The notes beneath the pieces are model-generated. The model had not been told where the DNA came from. It saw only the letters and a program-made list of their open reading frames with translations, and searched no databases. From Dromaius novaehollandiae (taxonomy: Eukaryota > Chordata > Aves > Casuariiformes > Dromaiidae), in the NCBI RefSeq assembly GCF_036370855.1, contig NC_088102.1, positions 16,411,001-16,475,000 of the forward strand: DNA of 64,000 bases, given 5' to 3'. The translations under genes and the position numbers were made by a program. This document shows positions 14,455-28,300 of the stretch, one piece after another. How positions within the stretch are numbered: the stretch's first letter is position 1; each line of letters opens with the position of its first letter.

Positions 14455-14625
14455 ATTTTATAGTCAAGACCTCTGTGCTATCATTTGCACTCTTGCCTCC
14501 AAACCAGAAGGTCCTAGATTCAAGTCTCAAACCAAGCATCAGTGCTGACACTGCAACGAAATATTAGAGAAGCATTGCACTCACTTTCACGGGGACAACC
14601 TGAAAGCACACTAATCTATCTCTGA
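14455..14625 (+). mobile_element. tRNA-derived SINE fossil (possible)
   Basis: A pol III B-box-like word gattcaagtc lies at about 14517-14526, preceded by ctcttgcctccaaaccagaa, a common head in tRNA-derived SINEs. It is followed by gcattgcactcactttcacg, which resembles the body of an old vertebrate SINE family. I cannot name the family with certainty. Confidence 0.35.
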
Positions 14626-15533
14626 ACATTGAAATTATTAGCCCTTCTCTCTGTGAAAGGACACCTAACTTCAAGGTCGCCTTGCTAGCTTTGTGTAGGG
14701 AGACATAGCGAGGCTTTCTGTGGCAAAGAGATACCCAGGTATATCAGCTCTAGATAAGAAGTTAAACTTTTTTTCCTTCCTCACTACTAATTTACTGGAT
14801 GAGGGGAAAGCTAAAAAAGGGCAGGGATAAGGCCAGCTTTCCTTTCCTGCTAACCATCTGCTCTCACAAGAACCAGTGTTTCAAGCCCAGCTGGTTCCTT
14901 TCACCTACCTGCTATAAAGCCTGAGCAGCACCTGGGGCCTTTCATCCCACAAACGTCATTGTGGCCAGCACAAGCCTTCCCAGGGAAGCCCCTCTCAGCT
15001 CAATACTATAGTTAGTAACTGCACAAGTACACACACGCCTTTGGCTGCACCAAGGACATGGATGCATCCTCACACACCTCAAAGCGCCTCCTCAGCGCCC
15101 TGCCTTGGTGAAGTTCTCAGAGACCTGAAGGATATCACAATTAAACTTTGTATTCCAGTCAAAAAGGTGAATTTCAGTTCCCTGCCTCACATCCTCTCCC
15201 CATTCATCCAACTATCCTGCAATTACAGAAGGGGTAAATTAACATCCCCTAACATCACCAAACTTGGGTTGACTGGGAGATCTTTACAGAACTGCTGAAG
15301 TCTGTTCTGAAATTCCTGGCCAGGCTGAGAGGCTGTTCTTGATGTGCAGTCTAAATCTCTAGATCTAAATGTCTCATGTAATCTAAGTTTAAATCTCTTT
15401 AGCTGATACATGGCCTAAGTCTCTGCTTAGACGTGACTACAACAGTGCCATTTCAAAATTGTCAGTACCGTGACCTCCCTGATGGTTATTTTGCAGGGAG
15501 TATTCTCTTCTATTTTTACAAATATATATATAT

Positions 15534-15574
<41 letters not shown>

Positions 15575-17799
15575 ACTTTGATCTGACAATGGCTCTCCAA
15601 AGGAAAAATAACAAAGTGGTAAACTGAGAAATGTTTGCAACCCAGCTCTGATGGCACTGCTATGCTAGGGACCAAAAGATCAGACCCTGGATTCATTAAC
15701 TATAGTGACGTTTGTATCTATAACTACAGCCATTTAAAAGTAACAACCCACCCAGCTGTCCCCAGTACCGTATTGCTTTTTCAGGGCTAGCACCAAGAAT
15801 GTCTAGAAAATGAGCAGTCTCCCAGTAACCTCTTGATTACCTCAGCTCTTCTTTTATTACCTCTCTCAAACCTCCTCAGCATCCTCACATTACCTTGGAA
15901 CATGCTGTTCAGGTGCACCCATTGCCCCTCTCTAATGCTGTAGTGTCTACAGCGATTGCTAGAAGGCTTTAAGTTATCATGCAGACAAAAAGTCTGTTGC
16001 AAAAAGCTTTCTTGTGCCTTTACTCTTTAGTGGATTTCCCTTAGCTCAAGGAAATGAGTTTGCTTTCAGTAGTACATATATTCCTGGCAAAGCTCTGTTT
16101 TCCGTGCGTTGCTGAACTCCTGAACACAGATGTCCCATTTGTGTTTCATTAGTACATCAGCCTCTCTGAGGCTTTCGACCTCTGCACTAGGCAATAATTA
16201 CCTGGCGCAGACCCATTCCCTCACCAGCTGGCCTGGGAGCTGCTCTGCTCAGACCAGGGCTCTCTCTGCTGTCAGCCCTTTCCAGTCAACTGGACAGCTC
16301 AATCAGCAGAAAATATCAAATCTGGTTGTTGTTTAAGCTCAGCCAGCATTATTTCTGCTTGATCTGACAACACCTCTCCAAAGAAAGATTATGTTTCCCA
16401 AGGTCTGGACATGAGACAGAAGAGTTAAGATGTCTGAGGGGGCTTGTTGAATTTAGAAAAATCTCTTTTGCAAGCAGTTTGGTTCAATGATGGCCTTCCC
16501 TTACTGCAAGCAGTGTTTTAGACACCTCCCTCTCTCAGGCCCAATAAATAATGAAATATTTGTACAAAGTAGAACAGCACCAACAAGAACAAAAGAGAGA
16601 GGCTGAGACTGACTCTGTAGTCCTGAACTGAGGGCGCTTGCCTGGCATGCAAATTGACAGTGTGCGCACCCAATTCCTCCAAATTTGTGCCCCCTCCCAC
16701 AAATATTTTCACGCTTGTGGTAATTACTTTGCTTTTATAAATTTCAAGGGAGATCCAAATTTGCCTTAATGCAGAAATTAAATCTTGGAATTTCTCACAG
16801 TCTTTGCCTGCTGTACCAGAAACCATACACCGTGGCTAACGGAAACCCTGTGCCCAAACCAGAGCAGCTCTCGCCTCCCTGCCATGTGTGCAGCACGGTG
16901 ACCCTAACTTTAGGTTCTGCTGTCTGTAGCAAGCAAACTCGTATAAGTTAATGTTGAGGATCATTTCTTCTGCAATGGTCATCACATCACAAGTCTACAA
17001 TCCAGAAGACATTTTTTCAGTGTGTTTTAGAGAATAACAAGACTGAGTAGCATCCAAAGACAGAAGAGGAACCATGGGCAAGAGGGAAAAAGACAACGAA
17101 AAAAAAAAGCAGTGGTACAGCCTGATGACTCAGCTGCAAAGAGTACAGTTGGGCACACCTCCAGCTCACTTAGAGGAAATAACAAGGCACACTATTTCCT
17201 AACTGCCATGATAGCAGCATTGCAAGAAGAGTTTCTGGATGAGTTGAAGAATCTGGGGAAATCCTACTTCTCATTTTACTTGGCAGATCCACTGCAATCC
17301 ACAGGAGCAAAGAGAGATTTCTCAAAAAACGAAGATAACTAAATAACTGCTAAAAGAAGGCAAAAGGCGGAGCTCATGCCCGTGACTGTAACAAAACAGA
17401 GGTATTGGAGACCAGCTGGTTATTTGGCTTCCCATAGCCTTTCTGCTGAGGATACTCTTGAGTAGGTAATGCAACAGATTTCAAAGGAGATTATACTTTA
17501 GGTAAAGGAGCAGAGACTCTCATTTTGCTCAGAGTCCTCTGTAGACTCTAATTATTAATATTGAAAAAGATAGGAACATTCTGAAATAAAGATGAGTCTT
17601 TTATTTACAAGAACGTACAGGCCTTATATGTCTATTCTCAAAAGTAGAAAAATGAAAATAAGCCAAGGGAACAAGAAGGTAGAGTGAGTGATGGATAATA
17701 TGAGCTACTGGGCCTAATTCAGAAATGGTAGGATGAGATTTACAATTGGAATACTGGTATTGATGACTTCAATCTATACAGGATAAGAACAACAATAAT
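14626..17799. other. Intergenic, no gene recognised
   Basis: Holds the AT microsatellite near 15.5 kb. The 102-codon minus frame at 16518-16826 shows no known domain. Confidence 0.7.
15521..15570. repeat. (AT)n microsatellite, interrupted
   Basis: An AT tract at 15521-15537 and another at 15540-15570, separated by a short TTC break. Likely length-polymorphic. Confidence 0.95.
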
Positions 17800-17960
17800 A
17801 TTTAGCAATGATGCTGCACTTTTTACCTTTGGAGCTCAATAACTAATTAATTCTCACAACACCCCTAAGAAGCAGGTAAGTATTATTATTATTAGCCTAT
17901 AAGACAGATAAATCCAAGATAGAAGCAAAGGAAGGTGGAATCAAGAGCCAGGAGTGACTT
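17800..17960 (-). mobile_element. MIR/CORE-SINE-like fossil, minus orientation
   Basis: The plus strand carries reverse-complement MIR words: attaattctcacaacaccc, then aagaagcaggtaagtattat, then agacagataaatcc and ggtggaatcaagagccagg. Ends approximate. Confidence 0.45.
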
Positions 17961-20575
17961 TGTGATAGGGAGGAGGGTAGAAAATAATTCCCTTGTTCGC
18001 ACACAATAAGGGGCAATTGAGAGGCAGTTGGCCTGGCACAGGAGATGTTCATATAGAAGACCCATCCTTTCTTCCAAACCAGAGTAAAAGGCCCAAAAGA
18101 TGAGACAGAAACTCAAGCAGTGGAGTAAAAATTATAAAAGGAAAATAAAGGGAGTCAAAAGGCAGCAGAATGAGTTAATGCAAGCCAAAACCAGTAAAAG
18201 GGAACAAGATGCTGAAACTTTGAAATCCAGGGCCAAAGCGGTGCTTTCATTCTAGTGAACTGAACTATTGGACTGACCTTAAATAGGAAAAAAAATAACA
18301 ATAAAGACCATGTTTTGCCAAAGAATTAATAAAGGCCTTGTTGATAAAGCCAGTCATAAAACGCAGGAACTTGGCTATGCTGAATAGCAGGCTGGCACAG
18401 GCTTAGATCACAGAAATCCCACATACTAAAATGAGAAAATTCTTGAAATTCGATTCTCTCTTGCATGTTAGAGAAAATAGAAATAGTGAAGGGCAGAAAA
18501 TAGAAATATCAAAGGGAAGAAAGAGGAAGCAAGCATAACAGTAATCTTCTAAAGGAGGGAAGGAAGAAGCTCATATGGGCAAGACTGGGAGAGAAAGACC
18601 CGTGGCTCAAACTATTTGAGAGTTGTCTTGATTTGTGTCTTGCACCGAATACTGTTGGCCTTGTATTACAGAAGTCAGAGCATGCACAGATGCAACTGGA
18701 AGTAACAAAACTTCACAGCATGTGGAAATTTTGCCTCAGATTTGTCTCAGTTTGGCAGTTAAAAAGAAAAAAAAGACAGAATCGCAATTCACAAAATTAT
18801 TAGGTTAATTGAAAGAGTTTGCCTGTATTCTCTGCACTTCTGTGTCAGTAAACTGGAGATAGTTCCAGGTTTAATATGAAATTTAATAAGTGGGAAATAC
18901 TTCAAGTGTAATTGCAGCATTACTGTATACATGCAAATTATCAATACTTTCTTTTTCTTTTTTTTTTAAAGCAGGGATCTCAAACTTATAAATGAGCATG
19001 CGCTTAGGTCAGGATCACTATTAAGAACAACAAACCAGGGTGTTTTAAGATTGACAGTCAATGAGATTAGCAGGAAATCTAAAGCATGATGATGACTATG
19101 CTTTCTACAAAGTTCTTTCTACAGAGTTTTTCAGCGTTTAGCTTGTAAATCAAAACTAGCTCTGATATCATTGAAGTTTTATCTACCAAAACAGAAAACG
19201 AGGCTGGCTATGGTCGGGAAGGCCAGTGGCACAATTATTTACAGAGAGAGTTAGAGATACTGGAGAGGGTCCAGGTTCTCCCACATGTAGACCTCAGAAC
19301 TAGAGTTTTCCACATCCTTTGCTTGATATGTTTCTGATTTTAAACCCAAAGCTTTATGTCTATTTTTTGAGTGTGTGGTTTAAAAAAAAAATGAAAAAAA
19401 GAAAGGAGTTGAGCATTTTTTGCATGTGTAATCGCCATGCAAAAATTATTTCTGGCCACACTTTCTCCTGCATACGGCGCTGGCCTAAGAATTTGGAAGA
19501 AAGCAAACCTATCTCTGGGACACATCCCAGAGTGAAAGGCCTCTTCTGGAGCAAAGGTACATGCGGCCTTGCAGAAGCCTGCTGATAAAGGGAAACCCAG
19601 CTGTTTTTTCCTTTAGAATTTGGAGTTTAGCTCTTATACTGCTTTAGGTTTTCCTGATTTTCACAAGGAAAAAGCAAGAGATACTGTTTTGTTTTTAAAT
19701 GGGAGATAAGGAACTTCTATCCCTACATCTGCGTATGTGAGAACCACCATGACTTGGCCTAGAGTTACAGGCTTGCACAAAAGCTGGAGCTTTTTTCACC
19801 TTAAAGAGACTCCACCAAAACATACATGCAGCTTTCTCTAATCCACGTTTTCATGGCCAAAGGTGCTGCAAACTTTGGCACGTGCCTTATGCAGCGATAC
19901 CACAGCTTCACACCAAGTCTCATTGTTCAGGGTGAGAAGCAGCATTCCTGTCCCAGAAGTTGTGTTATTTTAAGGGTTCGTGAAGGGCTCACCACTGGCT
20001 GCTTCCTCCGGGATGGATCCCAGTTCCGCTCTTGTTTTTAAAAAGTTCGAAAGAACTTCTGTGCTGTTCCTTTATGTGGAATAGCTAAACCTGGGAAATG
20101 AACCTGCCGTGAGGAGCACTTCAGCACGAGGCACCCTTATCAGTAGGTGCTGGCTGGGCACAAGGGCCTCCTCAGCCGGGTACCACACAGCTGCACCCAC
20201 CACATCTGGACCGCATTACTGAAACGGAAGGTCACCGTACTGTGCTAGCACATGCAGAACATGCAATTTCCATAAAGCATACTTTTAAAAGAAAAAAAGG
20301 CAAAATACCCTAACTATCTTATATCAGTAGGTATGGATGTAAGGGAGGGCATGGTTTGGACACCCACATACCAAAGACAGGAAAGAAATCTTTCTGCCTT
20401 ATTATAGAATTTATATGCCTTTTGCTCATCATCAGAAAGAGTTTTGATTTAATAACCTGTTTCCCCTCTGCAAAAGAAATCACTTTTTTCTCCTAAGGAA
20501 GGAGGAGTGGGGGGGAGGCATTTTCTCTGCTTTTTTTCTTGAGTGAGCCACAAGTAGGAAGATCTGAGTAATCTT

Positions 20576-20599
20576 GGGGAGGGGGGGCGGGGGGGGGGG
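20576..20599 (+). repeat. G-rich run, quadruplex-prone
   Basis: GGGG-A-G7-C-G11 on the plus strand. It offers at least four G-triplets with short loops and so can form a G-quadruplex in principle. Confidence 0.9.
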
Positions 20600-21144
20600 A
20601 AGAGGACATGAATTTCAGAGCATGTGCTTTTGTGTTATTCAATATGACTGATAGGGAAGGATAAGGTTGAAGTTCAAGGCAAGTATGGAAGTGCAATTTC
20701 TCTCTGCACAGTCACAAATAAAATGAGTCTCAGCTCTACAGGATTAAATTAATTAAAGATGGATCTTGTGCTTGATGCTAGTTTGATAGAACTGAAGTTT
20801 GTAGTGGTTGCATCATGAACAAGTGGATATCTCTAGTGGATAGCTAGTATTTTCTTTATACTCATGAGTGTTTACTATGGCACACAAATGCTAACCGGTT
20901 TTATCACACAGTCATTATCATATCTTCTTCCCTTTCTCTCTACTATTCAGGTGTTGCTGCTGCAAAATGATTTCATATCAATTAGGAATTCCATTTCCTT
21001 CAAGGGGCTACTGAAGGAACAGCCACCTGTAATGCATGCTGTTAAACTTCAGCTGCTCCGTATCTTCACAACAATAGCAAGATCAGTTTTTAAACTCCAT
21101 GTCAAAAATTGCAAGCATTATCTGGGTGTCTCTTCCTATTTAAA

Positions 21145-21192
21145 AAACAAACAAACAAACAAACAAACACACACACACACACACACACACAC
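21145..21192. repeat. Compound (AAAC)n-(AC)n microsatellite
   Basis: About five AAAC units run directly into about thirteen AC units. The AC part probably expanded from the tetramer edge. Confidence 0.95.
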
Positions 21193-24100
21193 TAAGGCAT
21201 TCTAGAAGGAAATATACACTGTACCTGAATGTGTCTCTGGAAAATTTAATCCTTATGACACAATATATGTTGCAAGAAAAGTCATATAAATGTGACTTTA
21301 AAGATAAAAAGTTGAAAATATGAGATTTTCCAGTCAGTGTAAAACTCAAACAAAAGGAAACGAGTACTGCAAAGTTTCTGCGCTGCTATTGAAAGCAAGG
21401 GCATTTCATTAAGCACACTCTAAAGAGGACAGCTTCCTATCTAAGGGATGGAGTATATGAAATTCAGGCAACACAAACAACTTTTAACCTTTGGGGGTGG
21501 GGGGAAGCTCTTGTTTCTGCATAATTTTATGAAAGATTTTTTTTTTCTCTTCTACATAACAGCCCCTTTGAGAACAAGAGTTTCATTTGCACCTTCACAC
21601 TATTTCCTAAGTTACATTAAGGGGATCTGGCATTTGGAAGGTTAATTTTCTTATCAAAACTATACAAAATCCTAATTTTGCAGAGTAGCAATTTGGAAAA
21701 AAAAAATCAGCAATGGGAAAACGTTGGTTATGCAGCACTAGACATTCAGTACTCAGGGGATCAATTATAAAAACACTCATTCAGCTATTTCTATTCAAAT
21801 GAACACCTGAAGAGGAGGTCTCAATGGTTTTAAAAGTGTGTGGATATTACTGGATAAATGTTAGTCCAATAAAAGAGATCATCATCTGCTATTTGTGTGC
21901 ATTTAAGTTGACACTAAAAAGATCTTTGTGGAATATTGCTGCTTCTTTTTCTTTTTGTGTGTGTGCATCTTTTATCTCATATTCCCTTAACACTTTGTGA
22001 ACTGAAGAAAATAGACCAAATGAGCTGTTCTTTAAGATTAAAGGGGCAGCATTTAGTTGAACACACCTGAATGTGGAAGGAGTCTATTTTCCTCACACTT
22101 ATGAATATGTAATGATGTGCTTGGAGGCACAGTCACGAACCCCTAATAAGAATTCACGAGTCTGTGTTTGAAAACAGACATTTGCATTTGCCCTGCGGTC
22201 ACAGTACATGGGTCATTCTTATTCAAAAATTTATTTGCTTTATTTTTCTATTCCCCCTCCCTTTCCTCCCACCTCAAAATATTTTCTCATTTCTAGGTTT
22301 TGAGAAAAATTAAGAAGGGAGAGATAAATCCCTCCAGAACATCCAGGATTCAATTAGAGTGAGCTTATTCAGAAATATATACATTTATACACACAAGTGA
22401 AGCAAACTCTATTGTCTGATTTGAGGAAAGAGTATTTTTCAATCTCATGATTTCTTTTACCAAAAGCATTTGAGAGGATTTGAGTAAAAAAGGAAAAGCA
22501 ACAAAAAAGACCCCCCATAAAAGTGCATAGCACAACATTTTAAAAAAAAGTGAAAATTAGGAATAAAATAATAGAAATAAAGCAATCTAGATTAGGAATA
22601 TACTTTATAAAATTGCATAAATACTTAGGAAACACTATCACTGAAAGAAAATCCACAGAGCACCATAAATGTTAATATAGTGAGCTAATCACTGTCATAT
22701 ACCAGACTACCAGCTTGGAAGGCATGGCATCCAGGTGGGAAAGAACAGGCTGTGAAGATTGGTACTTAAATGAGAATATTGCATTTCTCTTAAAATTTCT
22801 TGTTTAAAAAGCTTTTGGAGTGCTACTCCAAAATACATTCAGAATCATATTTTTTGTTCACTTTCAAAACAATATGTTGTAGTTTTTAATTAGACACAGA
22901 GGAAGATCTTTCTATAATTTTTAGCCATAAGAAAGGATTTTTAAAATTCTCTTTTCAATTCTTTCTTATTCCCTCTTCTTAAGAAGAAAAAAAAAAAAAG
23001 GAGAGCACACGGGCGCAAACACGCAGCACTTTACTCATCATCTGATAAACTATCACAGACGAAATCAGGCCTATTCATCACAGTAAGAGCCAGAGACTAT
23101 TAAAACAATAATAATAATAAATAAAAAGCAAAATCATTTGCAGAGAGTGGGATTACTGGGCTATTGCAAATCACTAAACAATTTCAGATGCTTGCTATCA
23201 AATCTGCATGTTAATGCTTATATATTATACAGCTGTATTAAAGACTGCATCATCACTTTGCTAAGGGTCAGTGGAAGTTAAATACCCATCCCAAAGCATG
23301 GGAAGATTTCAAAACATTGTAAGTCTAATTTGTAGAGATGTTTGAGCTTATTGTAAAGATTCTGAGTTAGTTCCTGGTGGGGCATATAGTGTGCAGATAT
23401 ACACCTAAAAATGTATTTCAGTACCCATAAGCACACACGTGTGCACACACACATATAGCATGAATTGATGACATTTTTCTGCACATTTTTTACATTTTAC
23501 ATTACTATCGCCAAGTGTGACTTTGGTAGAAAAGTGTTCTATTGTGACAGCAGTAGTCAAAGAGGAAGCCGTGATTTTAGATCTAACAGTGACACCTGCA
23601 GTTGAGCTCTGCACACTAGCACGCAAACACCTCATTTAGGGGGAAAAAAAATCCATATTTTTGAATCATGTTGTTACAGCCATACATATCTCCTGCTTAA
23701 TTATCTGCATGTACCTAAAATTTGCCTCTCCCATTGGCAGCACAGTCAGCTTCCACACCAGCGTGAATCAGCTTTTCCTCTTGTAAGGGAAACAGCCTGC
23801 CATAAAGTACATAAATAGCCTAGAAAAGCTTCCCTGAACTGCTTGGTGGGAGTATAGCTGCCCATGCATACACATGCATACAGATCTCCTCCACAGCAGA
23901 CAATTTTGGAAAAAACTTCCCACATCTCTGAAAGACTCATTTCCACATCAAAGTTTTAATCACTTCTGTTGATTGCAATATAAAATGATAACGCAATATA
24001 GAGCAGTATCGCAATATGGCAAATTTATTGCAATTTCAAGCAATATTTGGTGTGAATAAGGACTAGGTAACCTGATGGTTTTGAAGACTCCCATTCCCTT

Positions 24101-25194
24101 TTCACTGCTCCCTCCTTGGTTTTGGTTACAAGCTGAGGAGTGTCAGTAACATGGTCCCTCCACTCCCCTCTCTTCCAGATGATCCAGAACAGTGGATTTT
24201 TGCTCAGTTATTCTATTTCTTCATTATCTAAAGCACTTAATTTTCTTCAGAAAAAGCAGGGTGTTATGTTTTGAATATTCCTCTAAAGGTTACTCCTAGA
24301 CACCTGACTCTGGGGTTAAAATAAATAATGTACGAAAATCCGTATTTTAATTTCGCTATTCTCATAATTTATTGTTATTCAGCTTCTTTCCATCTACCAG
24401 GATAGAAAATAAACTCCTCTTTCTCCCTTAAAAGCAAAAATTGCAGCTGGAAAGTAAATCAATTGCTTTGCTGTAAGATAGGCCCTACTTCTTTTTTCCT
24501 ACCTATTCTTTTGCCCCACTTTTGCTACAACAGATTCTAACCAAGGTCAGTATGCTTCTTTTGCCCAGGCACAGTATGAATTTGGATTTACTTTACAGCT
24601 CTAGTAGCTACTTCTTTCATCACATAAGCATCTAGAAGCTTGTGTATAAACGTGTGTTCAAATGAACAAAAAGATTTCTTTATAACTTTTGTCAATATTC
24701 TGCTGATTGCTAGTTCAGTAGCAGATGTGCTATGCTTAATGGTGCATATACAAGAAGCATTCCCTAATCCCTAAATGAACTTATCTCTAAACATATACAG
24801 GATAAGCTATCTAAACTCAATTTAGCCACTATGCTACTAAATCTACTAGAACCAAACAGTGAAAGAATATTATTAAAGCCAAGCACCTGTTAGCAAAACC
24901 CAAAGACTCCTACTGAAACAAAACACTGCTAACCATAGATCAAAACAAATCAGATACAGTTCTATGTAGATTATTTTCTATCATCCGTGCATCTCAAACC
25001 CCCCATGTATTCGTTTCACAAGTGCACACACGCAGCTCCAAACTCCTCTGCTTTTGTTAGCACCAGAGTCTGTCAGTCACAATTCATCGCAGAAAAATGA
25101 ATTGCCATCGGATCAGACTTTTTAACTGCCTATGAATGCAGATGGATCCATTATGGGATTTAAGAGAAGTGCACAAAAAAAGTAGGTAGTGTCA

Positions 25195-25345
25195 TCTACT
25201 GGTTAGATCACAAAACTTGGAAGCACAGCTCGTGGTGCAGCGCTTGCCACTGCATCACCGATTCCATCTGTGACCCTGGTAGGCAATTCAATACAGCACC
25301 TGAACGTCTTCATTTATGAAAGAAGAGTATTTTTGCTTTAATTCA
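25195..25345 (+). mobile_element. MIR/CORE-SINE-like fossil
   Basis: Starts with actggttagatcacaaaact, matching the tRNA-derived head of MIR (agtggttagagcac). It continues with tgccactgcatcacc, tctgtgaccctggtaggcaa and cttcatttatgaaa, which parallel the MIR core and 3' words. Diverged; assigned by eye. Confidence 0.45.
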
Positions 25346-28300
25346 CAGGCAGGCTCTCAGGCAGGCCTGGCCGCCAGCTCCTCGGGGACAATGCTGCTTG
25401 TCGCCAGACCGTAAGGAAGAGGCAGGCTGCAGATGAGGGCTTTCTCAGGACAGGAGCACCCTCCAGGGCATCCCTTGGATGCACGTGGAAGCTATCACAG
25501 TCCCGAAAGTGCGACTCCCACAGCAGGGACCAGGCAGCAGAGACCCAAGGTCACTACACAAATGACCCCATTAGCAGCTCGTGCTCAGCTTAAGGCAGGG
25601 GCAAACTCTAACCCTGACAGATCAAGGCAGAAACTTTCCTTCTCTATATTCCTCCTTTCACCTCTTTCTGCTCAGAGCAGAGAAGGGGATCACAGGACCA
25701 GGCAATAAGAGCCCAATTTTTTTTCCTCTTTAGAAAAAAGTGCTGACTGAGATTTGGTGCAAGGAAAAGCTGATAACATCTCTCAAACACGCACCCACCT
25801 GCAAGTACTGGAAAATAAGCATTGCCTTCACCGCAGTCAACAAACACATCTTGAATTTAATGATTAACTGGCTACAAAAACCGGGCACCTCTCTATTGCC
25901 AAAAGCTTTTAGCTTTGCAGAGCTTGGTCTAAAGTGCACCAAGGTCCCAAGAAAAGGCACTGATGGCCTCCTTAGAAACAGTCATAGGTGGAACACAACA
26001 ATCCCAGCTCCACAGAAAAGGAAGGCTCCAGCTTGTGACCAGAGAAGATGGAGAGCTGCTGCAGAGGTGCATTTTTAAGATGTATTTTGTGGCACCTGCC
26101 TATATTTTCCCCAGCTCTTGCCAATGTTATTGTCTTATCACCTTGAGAAAAGTATTACAAAAAGCACCACATTTAAAGAAAAAAATTAAGAAAAATATCA
26201 TTTAAAAAGAAACAGCTATGCATATGCAAAGTTGATTCAAATGCTTTCAGATTGCACCATAGAAAAGCTGTGGCCTAGTTTTTGAAATACATATTTCACT
26301 TTATTTTGCACACAGCTGGGTTTATATTGGCACTCACACTAATATGCAAAATGCACTATCTTGTATTCATGAATGACTCTTTATAAAATGCCAGGAGGGC
26401 ACCTGCTTCTTCTTTTCTCTAAGTCTATATCATGACAAAGAACAAGTCTGTATTAATGGCCAACTTCCAGCTCTGACCACAGCCTGAAGGGATTTATGCC
26501 AGCTGTACACAGGTTTGGAAGTAAACATCATGCCCCGGTCAAAAGGCGTTTCTTACACTCCACGGAAAGAGACTGCTAATGAGATGCAGTGCACTGAAGG
26601 AGGGATTGCACAGCAATACTAATTGTGTATGGAGCCGTTACAACGAAGTATGTGTGCACTCAGAGGCGTTCCAACATCCTGATCCTACCCATAGGATGAG
26701 ACCTAACCCAGCACATTGTGCGTCATCAGGGCTGTGCAGCATCGCTGTTCGCATGCTAGCAAAACTTCTTCCTACTCCTGGTCATTCTGAGTTCAGCTTC
26801 AGCGCAGCCAGCAGGAAGCGAGGCAAGTTAGAGGCACCCTGACAAGTTGCAACTGGTGGGATTTCTCATCAAAAAATGAAAGTGCATCATATCTGAGTGA
26901 TTTAGAAGAGCGGCTATCGAGGGGAGAATTTTTCATACAAGCCATCCTTCATCTTAAGAAGTTACTTGTCTACCATCCAAATCTGATGGGATCTGTGTGC
27001 ACTGAGCTTCAGATCATGGCACGAAACTCATCTCTTTTTCAGGATTTTCCCCAACAAATTAGATTCACATATATGAGAGTTTGATGGAGAAAGCTTTTTC
27101 TTTTATATAATTTGATTAAACAGGTCATTTTAAGAAAAGAAAAATGTTTCTAAGTGAGATATGGACAACAAATTATACATATTTCACAGATGTTTGTGCA
27201 TGTACTTAGAACTTCAAATAGGAATTTTTAAAGTTAGACTAGTATGTATACTCATTAGCTTTGCATGTGAAAAATATTAGAACATCAGCTCTAGTCTATT
27301 AACTTGAATCAAACAAGAATGTATTATAACCTTCCTACACTGAATGTACTCAACATTTTTAATTTAAACATTTAAAGCACTTAAAATTTTGAAATTTGAA
27401 TCTCTGCAAGAATGCTTCTACAATGTCCTTTCTAATTCTGATTTGGATTATTTCTTTTTCTCCCACTAAACAAGGGCACCACAATCTCAGTACGCACTTC
27501 TGAAAAAAGCAAGGTATTATAAGACCAAATTAGACTGAGCTTGTTCAAGATGTTACTGAGCTTTTTAACATTACTGTGCAGCATTCTGTGTACTATTTGA
27601 TTGCCAGACTAGAAACAACTGCATTTAGTTGGGTATCAACACATAAAGGTGTATATTGCCAAATATAAGAAGTAACCAAAAAATATAGGGCATGATATAC
27701 AACAAATATTCATACAGTATTATTTCATATCCCCTAGCCAAACCTTCAAGAAAATGAAGGCACACGAAGTCAGAACTGTTTGTGATCAGTTCTTGGACAA
27801 AGTAATCATCTTTCATCTACTTCTCAACTCCAGACTTGATCTGCGTCCTTCCTGCATCAAGAATAGGCAGAACCTGTAAGCAGTAGAATCATCAGTTTGG
27901 GAAATAAAATGCTTGTTAAGTTGAGCTGCCTTCACACATTAACCCTTTTACTCTCTCTCCATCCTCCCCACAGCAGCCTCCAATCTTTTTTCTCCTTACC
28001 ACAAAAATCTTTGCCACTTCCCATCAAATTTCAGTATAATTTAGCAGTGTGTATTTCTGGACCAGTATAATGCATATAAAGTTTAAGTCTTCCTGTAGAA
28101 GTTAATTTGTAACTTCTTGGAGATACCCCTTGGAAAGGTACAGTTTGCATTGCAAGAAGTGCCTTCAGAAACACAGTGTCTTCAACCCTCTGCACAGAAG
28201 CACATAAAAGGAAATTGTTAATGAGCCCTTAGTTTAATAAAGGCATTTGACACTGATGCAGAAAGAAAAAAAATGCTCAATTAGGTTATCATTAAACTAA

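Larger units (their letters stand above)
17961..25194. other. Intergenic, no gene recognised
   Basis: AT-rich. Contains the G-rich run near 20.59 kb and the compound microsatellite near 21.17 kb. No coding evidence. Confidence 0.7.
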
